Source: Candidatus Pacearchaeota archaeon (GTDB taxonomy: Archaea; Nanobdellota; Nanobdellia; Pacearchaeales; GW2011-AR1). Taken from it: a stretch of DNA of 22,498 bases. Under the pieces are notes generated by a model. That model saw nothing but the letters and a program-made list of their open reading frames with translations, made no database searches and was not told where the DNA came from. A program made the position numbers and the translations under genes. Location of the stretch: contig WJLC01000033.1 of NCBI GenBank assembly GCA_014728745.1, positions 1 through 22,498 on the forward strand. Direction: 5' to 3'. How positions within the stretch are numbered: the stretch's first letter is position 1; every line of letters starts with the position of its first letter. Positions 7,378 to 13,641 of this stretch are shown one piece after another.

Positions 7378-7812
7378 TCATTTATTATTTAGGTTTTCTA
7401 ACATAATGCATGCTTCAATTTCCTCAAAATAACATGACATAACCCCAAATACTGCAGCAGCCTGAGTATGATAATCCAAATTATTAGAGTAATATCCCCA
7501 TTCATCTGATTTTTTTTCTAAAGTTATTCCTGCAGCATTACCTGGAACTCTCAAATAAAACATCAAACCTGTCTCCTTACCCTCTTCATCTTCTTTCCAA
7601 CTACAAACTCTATGAAACCACTTATCTTCTTTTTTATAATTAGGCCACCCAGTTGCTTGAAAAATACCTTCAGCTAAATTCTCATATTTCTCCTTGTTAA
7701 TCTCTTGTTTTTTAGCAAATTCAACAAAATCATCACTTAACCCAATCATTATTGAATGTCCATTTGTCCCCTTTGAAGGATGATATTTAATAGAATAATT
7801 ATTTGTATTCAT
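7378..7812 (-). CDS. Unknown cytoplasmic protein
   Basis: 144 residues, unrecognised, with no signal or membrane segment. It is rich in aromatics and charged residues (WPNYKKEDKWFHRVCSWKEDEEGKE, DEWGYYSNNLDYHTQ) with a C-terminal segment AAAVFGVMSCYFEEIEACIMLENL that could pack as a helix. The composition suggests a compact globular protein. A TATA-like ATTTATAAG lies about 21 nt before the ATG. It is probably transcribed alone, between the MBF1-like gene and rpoL. Confidence 0.6.
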   Translation of the reverse strand: MNTNNYSIKYHPSKGTNGHSIMIGLSDDFVEFAKKQEINKEKYENLAEGIFQATGWPNYKKEDKWFHRVCSWKEDEEGKETGLMFYLRVPGNAAGITLEKKSDEWGYYSNNLDYHTQAAAVFGVMSCYFEEIEACIMLENLNNK

Positions 7813-7868
7813 TTTTGCTTATATTTTACTTATAAATTTAGTCTATTCGAAAAAATATCCTCTAACTA

Positions 7869-9050
7869 TTATCTTCCAAAAATCAAATCATCAATCTCTT
7901 CCTGAGACATTTCTTTTTTCTTTTTAGATTGTTTTTTGCTTGCCTTATTAGTCTGATTATTTGATTGCAATTGTCTTGTTTTTCTTATTTCATCAGAAAT
8001 ATTCTTAGAACCTACTTGTTTGTCTTGTTTTTTCTTACTCTGCTTTTTTTCCATACTTTTCTCCTCATCTCTGTTTTGTCCAGAAAAAGTAGTAGTCATA
8101 GAAAGAGAAGTATTATCTTCAACTTTTTCACTATCTTCAGCCTCTTCTTGTATCTCTGCTTGTTTCTGGCCTTGCCTCTGCTTCTTTCTCTCAATAATTT
8201 TATCTATCTTATCTAGCTCCTCTTTTTCTGCATCTTTACCCTTAGAATCCTTAATTTCCTCTTTCTTGCCTCCAATCTCACTAAAAACAACCTCATTCTC
8301 TTCTCTCTTTCTTTTTTTAATTATTTTTGATAATGCTGTTCTCCAATAAGGAGATTTTTTAGCTTTTTCAGCTCCAGTTTGCTTAATTGTGTCTAAATCC
8401 AATCCAGGATCATCTTGCTTCATTTCCTTTAAATCTGAGATTGTAATTGTTTTAGCAGTAATGTCATCAAATCCAAGTTTTTTTGGATGCTGAGACAATT
8501 GCTCCTCAACACCTGGTCTTAAAAGATTTATATTTAATGCGTTCTCTAATTTAATAATTAAATCATATCCTTCTGGGATTATTCCTCTTTCTGCATCCTT
8601 AATAACTCTTTCTGGCTCTTTGATTTCTTTTGCAAGCTGAGAAACACTCATTTTTCTAGCTCTTCTAGCTCTCATAATTACCCAGTGAAAATGGTCAATC
8701 AAATCATCTCTTTTGCTCGGAGTTTCTTTATCCTTTTTATCAACAAAAGAATCAAATTTTTTATCAACCAAATCTCTAAGAGAAACTTCTTGCTTTTTCA
8801 GCTCTTTATTATCCTCTTTTCCAAAAGACTGTCTTTTATGTTTCTGAGGATCATCAATTCCAGCTATTGAAGACAATCTTTCGTAAGTTGATTGCTTTTT
8901 TTCTTTTCCAGGAGGAATTCCTCCAGGTCTATTCACCCTAACATTATCAGAAGAAAGGCAGTTTTTGCAAAGCTTGATGATTCCTTCCCCAGAAATAACA
9001 TCAAAAAGTTTGGTTTTTGCATCACTGACTCCGCAGTTTGAGCATTCCAT
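7869..9050 (-). CDS. MBF1-like transcription factor with long disordered tail
   Basis: 393 residues. The N-terminus has a zinc ribbon (C3, C6, C28, C31) as in archaeal multiprotein bridging factor 1. A Lys/Glu-rich linker follows, then a Cro/C1-type helix-turn-helix at about 118-176 (HWVIMRARRARKMSVSQLAKEIKEPERVIKDAERGIIP). MBF1 bridges TATA-binding protein and regulators in eukaryotes; archaeal copies associate with transcription and ribosomes. Typical archaeal MBF1 is about 150-170 residues, so over 200 residues here are extra: charged, low-complexity, Lys/Glu/Gln-rich, ending in MSQEEIDDLIFGR, a short hydrophobic end that looks like a docking motif. A TATA-like TTTTTAAT (9073-9080) is about 26 nt upstream of the ATG. 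Confidence 0.8.
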   Translation of the reverse strand: MECSNCGVSDAKTKLFDVISGEGIIKLCKNCLSSDNVRVNRPGGIPPGKEKKQSTYERLSSIAGIDDPQKHKRQSFGKEDNKELKKQEVSLRDLVDKKFDSFVDKKDKETPSKRDDLIDHFHWVIMRARRARKMSVSQLAKEIKEPERVIKDAERGIIPEGYDLIIKLENALNINLLRPGVEEQLSQHPKKLGFDDITAKTITISDLKEMKQDDPGLDLDTIKQTGAEKAKKSPYWRTALSKIIKKRKREENEVVFSEIGGKKEEIKDSKGKDAEKEELDKIDKIIERKKQRQGQKQAEIQEEAEDSEKVEDNTSLSMTTTFSGQNRDEEKSMEKKQSKKKQDKQVGSKNISDEIRKTRQLQSNNQTNKASKKQSKKKKEMSQEEIDDLIFGR

Positions 9051-9135
9051 AAAAATTAGCAGTCTCTAGTCTTTTTTAATATTTATATAATAAAAAACAC
9101 CTATTAGAGTAATAAAAAACATGTTAATGTGAGAA

Positions 9136-9810
9136 TTAATCTAAATCAAGATACTTTTCCATTTCATCAACAGAAGTCAGCTCATTTAAAACAAACTTAT
9201 TATTAATTATGACTACAGGATACTGTTCTATTTCATACTGCATCAATAATGAATCCAAAGAAGCCAAATTGCTATCTGCTGCAATAGGAATCAAGACAAT
9301 TTTCTCACCAAATTCCTGCTTTAAATCAAAAAGAGTTCTGCTCCAAACATTTTGAGTTGCTTTTTTAGCCAAGTCCTCTGTTTCATACTCATACAAATAA
9401 ACAACAACATTAAAGTCTGCCTGATCCTTGCATGTATTAAATGTCCTCATGCTATTTATCCATAAAAAAGTCCTCATTAAATCATACTTTTTGTGAGCTA
9501 ATTTAATATTCTCTGTTATTTTCCCAGCAGTATCATATCTCTCCAATTGCCTTGCCTCTTCATAAATTCTATCTGCAAAAAGAAGATTAGAATCAATTAT
9601 TGTACTGCAATTAGTGTTGGTGTTTTCCAAAGACATTAAATCATTCAGAGCAAGAACATCCATCATAGATATTTCTGAAATAGCATAATAATCATTTATC
9701 TTATCTACTCTTCTTCCTTCAAATGCAACACCCATAAGCAAACCTAGTGCAAATACCACAATTGTCAATAATAGGGCTTCCCAAAACACGTGTTTTTTGC
9801 TTTTTAGCAT
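9136..9810 (-). CDS. Membrane-anchored thioredoxin-fold-like protein without CxxC
   Basis: 224 residues. One N-terminal membrane anchor at about 8-30 precedes an extracytoplasmic helical region (about 40-125) and a C-terminal domain (about 131-224). That domain alternates strand and helix like thioredoxin: FNVVVYLYEY, a helix, EKIVLIPIAAD, then YEIEQYPVVIINNKFV, where Pro198 takes the place of the cis-proline. No CxxC is present; the only cysteines are C68 and C127, so it would not act as a classical oxidoreductase. It is 29 bp downstream of the glycosyltransferase on the same strand, with a purine-rich AAGGAAAAGGAAC before the ATG, so the two are probably one operon. The fold is inference from pattern. 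Confidence 0.7.
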   Translation of the reverse strand: MLKSKKHVFWEALLLTIVVFALGLLMGVAFEGRRVDKINDYYAISEISMMDVLALNDLMSLENTNTNCSTIIDSNLLFADRIYEEARQLERYDTAGKITENIKLAHKKYDLMRTFLWINSMRTFNTCKDQADFNVVVYLYEYETEDLAKKATQNVWSRTLFDLKQEFGEKIVLIPIAADSNLASLDSLLMQYEIEQYPVVIINNKFVLNELTSVDEMEKYLDLD

Positions 9811-9839
9811 TTTTTATTGTTCCTTTTCCTTTCCTTGTT

Positions 9840-11081
9840 TTAATTCCAGGTTTTCTTGCCTTTAAAAAATTTATATATTGAAATGATAAGTATTGCAGGA
9901 TATGCTGTTAAGTAAAAAGTCATATATATAAGTAATCTTCCAAAACCCTGTTTTTTGTATTTCTCTTCCTCATCCTTAGAATGCCTTAATGCCAAAATAT
10001 TGTAAAGCAATCCTAAAAAGAACAAAACAACACCAAAAAAGAATAAAATACTAGGTGTTAAGTGAATATCTTTCATATTAAGTATGGCAGTTTCATTAGC
10101 TATTGACATTGTAGTTGAAAGATACCTAACATAAACTGTCCTAATTATTCTATAACCTAATAAAAACAAACCAGTAATTGCTAAAAACCAGGCAACCACA
10201 AAAAAAGGAAGAATAAACAAACCAAGCATTCCGCATTTAAAAAAAGATTTTTTGTATTTATTTATTGTCTGAATACCTCCTACATTCCATCTCAATCTCT
10301 GCTTAAACCATGCTTTGAATCTATCTGGAACAACAGTATAGACTTTAGCAGGCACAGCCATATGAATATTATATCCAAGAGAAACAATGTGCCATGTTAT
10401 CTCAATATCTTCTGTCCAATTGCTTTCATCAAACCCTCCTGCTTCTTTAAAAGCCTTTAATCTGTAAATGCTCAATGGGCCATTAGTTACATAAATTCCT
10501 CCAACAAATCCAAGAAGCTTTCTTGTAAATGCAATAATCTTGTATTCAATTGCCTGCAATTTAGAAATCCAAGTATCTCTATTCATAACCAAAACCCTTG
10601 AAGTTACTCCTCCTGTTTTCTCATCTCCAAAATATCCAATCATCTTGCTTATTGCTCCTTGCTTAGGATAAGAATCATCATCAGTAAATCCAATTAATTT
10701 TGTTCTTACAAATTTAGCACCGTAATTTTTGCTTCCTGCAGCGCATCCAGTGTTCTTAGGTGTCTGAACAACCTTCACTTTCTTAGGATATTTTTTCTGG
10801 AATTTTTTTGCTATTTTATATGAGTTATCTGTTGAACAATCATCAACAACAATCACTTTTTTCAATCCCTTATAATCAGACCTCAAGAGATTTTCAATTG
10901 TCTCCCCTATTTGCTTTTCAGCATTGTAACACGGAACAACCATTGTCAAAGAAAGCTGTTTTTTTATTTCTGGGATTTCATAAATGCAGTGTTTATTCTG
11001 GATATAAATTAAAGTAAATAAAAACAAATAATACAATCCTAAAAAACTGTATACTAAATAAATCAAAGTGAGAGGTTCCAT
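9840..11081 (-). CDS. Membrane glycosyltransferase, family 2 (processive type)
   Basis: 413 residues. It has an N-terminal membrane helix (about 5-27), a GT-A catalytic domain (about 44-275) and three C-terminal helices (about 285-312, 343-363, 383-403). Catalytic motifs: PCYNAE at 50-55, VVDD with D80/D81, the DxD-like TDDD at 133-136, TED at 223-225 and QRLRW at 261-265. The TED plus Q-x-x-R-W combination is typical of processive synthases such as cellulose, hyaluronan or poly-N-acetylglucosamine synthases. Product unknown; a surface polysaccharide is inferred. Minus-strand ATATAAAAT is centred about 22 nt before the ATG. It is followed by the thioredoxin-fold-like gene. A deacetylase-like gene lies 0.7 kb upstream in the opposite direction. 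Confidence 0.9.
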   Translation of the reverse strand: MEPLTLIYLVYSFLGLYYLFLFTLIYIQNKHCIYEIPEIKKQLSLTMVVPCYNAEKQIGETIENLLRSDYKGLKKVIVVDDCSTDNSYKIAKKFQKKYPKKVKVVQTPKNTGCAAGSKNYGAKFVRTKLIGFTDDDSYPKQGAISKMIGYFGDEKTGGVTSRVLVMNRDTWISKLQAIEYKIIAFTRKLLGFVGGIYVTNGPLSIYRLKAFKEAGGFDESNWTEDIEITWHIVSLGYNIHMAVPAKVYTVVPDRFKAWFKQRLRWNVGGIQTINKYKKSFFKCGMLGLFILPFFVVAWFLAITGLFLLGYRIIRTVYVRYLSTTMSIANETAILNMKDIHLTPSILFFFGVVLFFLGLLYNILALRHSKDEEEKYKKQGFGRLLIYMTFYLTAYPAILIISIYKFFKGKKTWN

Positions 11082-11097
11082 TTTAAATTAAATTTCT

Positions 11098-11106
11098 ATT
11101 TTATAT
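11098..11106 (-). promoter_or_regulatory. TATA box of the glycosyltransferase operon
   Basis: ATATAAAAT on the minus strand, centred about 22 nt upstream of the ATG at 11081, in the 50-bp gap after scpB. Confidence 0.45.
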
Positions 11107-11131
11107 TTTTATTTTCAGTGCTAATGATTAT

Positions 11132-11731
11132 TTATTCTTGTTTCTCTATATTTGCAGAAGAAGTTACCTTTAAAGGGTTTTCTGTGTCAGAGTTTATATT
11201 AAAATAATCATAAAAATCATCACTTAAGCTTAATTCATAAGTGTGCCCCATTTTTTTCTTGGTTATTAGTCCTAAATCATCAAATTTTTTTATGTGGTCA
11301 TAAGCCTTATTTCCCCTTATTTTAACAATAACTGATTGCTTTATAGGGTGCTTAAATGCTATTATTGCTAAAGTTTCTTGCTCTGCTTTGCTAAATTCAG
11401 CGCTTCCAGTTGCAAGCCTATTAACCATATCCTGATATTCCTGTCTAACATCCATTTTCCAAAGTCCTTTTTTCTCAACAATTTCAATTGCAGAATCAAT
11501 CTCCTTGTATTTGTCCTGAAGTTTGTCTATTAACTCTCTTATAATAATAGGGTTTAAATCAGTAAGAGAAATTAAATCCTTCATGCTCAAATATCTTCCA
11601 GAAATAAAAAATACTGCCTCTAATGTCTTCAAGTCTTCTTTTTCTTTGGATTCATCAATTTCTTCAAAAGTCTTGCTACTGACCTCAACATTAATTTCTT
11701 GAACCCTAGAATCACTGTCTTTGTCTTCCAT
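11132..11731 (-). CDS. scpB: Segregation and condensation protein B (ScpB)
   Basis: 199 residues. ScpB is the winged-helix kite subunit that, with ScpA, completes SMC condensin for chromosome organisation. Visible are an acidic N-terminal extension (1-33), then the tandem winged-helix core: LKTLEAVFFISGRYLSMKDL, ELIDKLQDKYKEIDSAIEIVEKKGLWKMDV, and the second domain with LSKAEQETLAIIAFKHPIKQS-like sequence (FSKAEQETLAIIAFKHPIKQ) followed by IVKIRGNKAYDHIKKFDDLGLI. The length fits. No scpA or smc lies in the window. Minus-strand TTTTAAATA (11751-11760) is about 24 nt upstream of the ATG, so it has its own promoter, divergent from the deacetylase-like gene. Confidence 0.9.
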   Translation of the reverse strand: MEDKDSDSRVQEINVEVSSKTFEEIDESKEKEDLKTLEAVFFISGRYLSMKDLISLTDLNPIIIRELIDKLQDKYKEIDSAIEIVEKKGLWKMDVRQEYQDMVNRLATGSAEFSKAEQETLAIIAFKHPIKQSVIVKIRGNKAYDHIKKFDDLGLITKKKMGHTYELSLSDDFYDYFNINSDTENPLKVTSSANIEKQE

Positions 11732-11750
11732 AAAATATAGAAATAATCTG

Positions 11751-11800
11751 TATTTAAAAGGCTTATCTAAGCTTGTCTAAAACAACAATTCTTAAAAAAC
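11751..11800. promoter_or_regulatory. scpB/deacetylase divergent promoter with 10-bp direct repeat
   Basis: TATTTAAAAG (11751-11760; minus-strand TATA, about 24 nt from the scpB ATG) and CTTAAAAAAC (11791-11800; plus-strand TATA, about 25 nt from the ATG at 11820) flank two adjacent decamers, GCTTATCTAA (11761-11770) and GCTTGTCTAA (11771-11780), identical at 9 of 10 positions. A spacing of one helical turn places both copies on one DNA face between two promoters, suggesting a shared regulator site (inference). Confidence 0.5.
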
Positions 11801-11819
11801 TGTTTTCAGATAAAAAACC

Positions 11820-12410
11820 ATGGAAAAACAAGGTAAGAAACAAACAAAACAGAATAATAAAACAAGTAAAAACAAAGACCTTTCACTCAAAGCTCGTAAA
11901 ACCAAATTGCTCTTGATTCTATTGTTCATACTAATTTTCATACTATTTGAAATGAATTATCTTATGCTTAGGGCAGCAGGCCCAAGACAAATTGATGATG
12001 TTCATCCAAACGCAGGATGCTCAATGAAGTATCTTAAAAAAAGCGATATTTTATGGGTTATTCCTGAATTTAAAAATATTCCAATAACTTCAAACAAAAC
12101 ATGGTGCGAGCAAATAAAAAATCTAAATAAAACAATTGGATTGCACGGAATGAAACACACTTGGAAAGAATTTAGCAGAGAGAATATAACAAAAGATGAA
12201 TTAGAAGAATCTATTTCTTTAGTTGAAGAATGCTTTAATCAAACACCTACAATGTTCAAACCCCCTCATTTAACACTCTCTCCAAAAAACAAGAAACTTC
12301 TTGAACAGTATAACTTCACAATCAAAAAAAGATTTAATCAATTAACCAACAAAATATATCATTGCAATAGCTCAGGATTATTTACAAATGAATTTATAGA
12401 TGCATTTTAA
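11820..12410 (+). CDS. Membrane-anchored polysaccharide deacetylase-like protein
   Basis: 196 residues. It has a basic cytoplasmic tail (1-28), one membrane helix (about 29-48) and an extracytoplasmic domain with the metal-site pattern of the NodB/polysaccharide deacetylase superfamily: RQIDDV (D59, D60), LHGMKH (H109, H113) and FKPPH (147-150; Lys in place of the common Arg). The domain is short (about 145 residues), as in reduced DUF2334-like members, and ends with GLFTNEFIDAF, so the last strands and the usual late His motif may be missing. Probable role: deacetylation or hydrolysis of a surface glycan, possibly the product of the nearby glycosyltransferase. A TATA-like CTTAAAAAAC is 25 nt before the ATG. 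It converges with prf1. Confidence 0.75.
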   Translation: MEKQGKKQTKQNNKTSKNKDLSLKARKTKLLLILLFILIFILFEMNYLMLRAAGPRQIDDVHPNAGCSMKYLKKSDILWVIPEFKNIPITSNKTWCEQIKNLNKTIGLHGMKHTWKEFSRENITKDELEESISLVEECFNQTPTMFKPPHLTLSPKNKKLLEQYNFTIKKRFNQLTNKIYHCNSSGLFTNEFIDAF

Positions 12411-12433
12411 TGCTAAAATACTTTTTATAGCCT

Positions 12434-13519
12434 TTAAACTGCAAACCTCAATGTTGCTCCAATTCCTCCAAGATTTGCAAACTGCTCACCTTCTTCTGTT
12501 TCAGTTGAAATAACTTCAATATCAGAATCAATTCTTTTAGCTTCTTTTTTCAAATCTTTTGAAAGCTCTTTGTCAAGCCCTTTTGATAAAACAAGTGTAT
12601 CAACAGCACCATATTTAAGGGCTCTTCTTGTGTCTTCTTCTTTTAAAACAGCCATTCCCTTATCCTCTCCTATTTTTCTAAAAAATTCCTCAAGAATCTG
12701 TTTTTCATGTATTATCTCTTGTTTTGCCAAAATCTTCTGGGATTTTTGAACAAGCTCTTTTAATCCAGATTCATCGCTTCCCCCAATATCAACTCTTCCT
12801 ATTACTTTCTCATGTAGTTTTGTTGGCAAATACTCTTCATCTAAAAACTCATCTTTTGTTGGTATTGGTCCTCCAACAAGAATCCCTTTTAGCTTTTCAT
12901 TATCATAAAAAATCTTTTTCATCTCTTTTGCAATTCTCTTGTAGAATTTTTTAGTCAGCCCCTCGGTAATTCTATGAAATCTCTGACTGCTCTGACCACC
13001 TGCCTTGACTTTGCTTGGAACTCCAGAAGTAAGATTTTGTAAAACCTCTATTCTCTTTCCTTCTAAAACACCTATTGTTGCCTCTTTCCTATCCATAACA
13101 AGTAATCCAAAAACCTCTGATACTTCAAGCTGCTGTTTTAAGTAATCTAATACAAAAGTCTTATCACACCTATAGAGTCTTGCCTTTAATGCAATTGGAG
13201 GTTCAATAGCCCAAAGTTGAATATCTTGTTGCCCCTCACTTTTAGAAATATCTCCTGCAAACAAAGCCAACCCATTTTTAGGTGTTTTCTTGAGTGTTTT
13301 CAAATGCCTAATTATCTTTTCCAAAGCATCTGTAACATTTTTTCTAGTTGAAGTTGATTTAATGTTTTTTGCAGTAGATGTCTCTGCCTCAAGCTGCTTT
13401 TGAACAGAATTTATATCATATCCTGCAGGAATGTAAACTGAAATTAATTCAGTATGCCTTCCCTTATACTGCTCTAATTCTTCAACAACTTCTTCAAGGT
13501 CATCTTTATTCAATGGCAT
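12434..13519 (-). CDS. prf1: Peptide chain release factor aRF1
   Basis: 361 residues. Archaeal class I release factor, which reads all three stop codons and triggers peptide release. Domain 1 has the stop-codon motifs N52-I-K-S55 and YxCxxxF (Y116, C118, F122); domain 2 has GGQ at 174-176 (KAGGQSSQRFHR); domain 3 (about 265-361) is present. It is shorter than the roughly 410-420 residues usual for aRF1, and no Cys pair occurs in domain 3, so the zinc-type minidomain appears to be missing or reduced. The C-terminus is instead a short acidic helix region followed by FANLGGIGATLRFAV. The start at 13519 fits the domain 1 beginning. Helically phased AT-rich repeats sit just upstream. Confidence 0.95.
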   Translation of the reverse strand: MPLNKDDLEEVVEELEQYKGRHTELISVYIPAGYDINSVQKQLEAETSTAKNIKSTSTRKNVTDALEKIIRHLKTLKKTPKNGLALFAGDISKSEGQQDIQLWAIEPPIALKARLYRCDKTFVLDYLKQQLEVSEVFGLLVMDRKEATIGVLEGKRIEVLQNLTSGVPSKVKAGGQSSQRFHRITEGLTKKFYKRIAKEMKKIFYDNEKLKGILVGGPIPTKDEFLDEEYLPTKLHEKVIGRVDIGGSDESGLKELVQKSQKILAKQEIIHEKQILEEFFRKIGEDKGMAVLKEEDTRRALKYGAVDTLVLSKGLDKELSKDLKKEAKRIDSDIEVISTETEEGEQFANLGGIGATLRFAV

Positions 13520-13550
13520 TTTCTTTGTAAATTATTTTAATGTTTATGTC

Positions 13551-13600
13551 TAATTAAGTTTAATTAAGTTTAATTAAGTTTAATTATCTTTAATTTTATC
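13551..13600. repeat. 10-bp tandem repeat upstream of prf1
   Basis: TAATTAAGTT occurs as three exact adjacent copies (13551-13560, 13561-13570, 13571-13580), followed by two decayed copies (TAATTATCTT 8/10, TAATTTTATC 6/10). It lies 31-80 bp upstream of the prf1 ATG, just beyond a TATA-like stretch at 13531-13547, in the gap between valS and prf1. A 10-bp period matches one helical turn, so it may be a multi-site regulator target or an intrinsically bent upstream element. Replication slippage is the trivial alternative. Confidence 0.7.
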
Positions 13601-13641
13601 AATATCAAAAGAAAAGTCTGTTATTTAAAGTCTACTCTAAA

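Noticed and set aside
7965..8349. Plus-strand frames of 83 and 109 codons
   Set aside because: Antisense to the low-complexity Lys/Glu tail of the MBF1-like gene; the Leu/Phe/Ser-rich products are what the complement of Lys/Glu codons gives.
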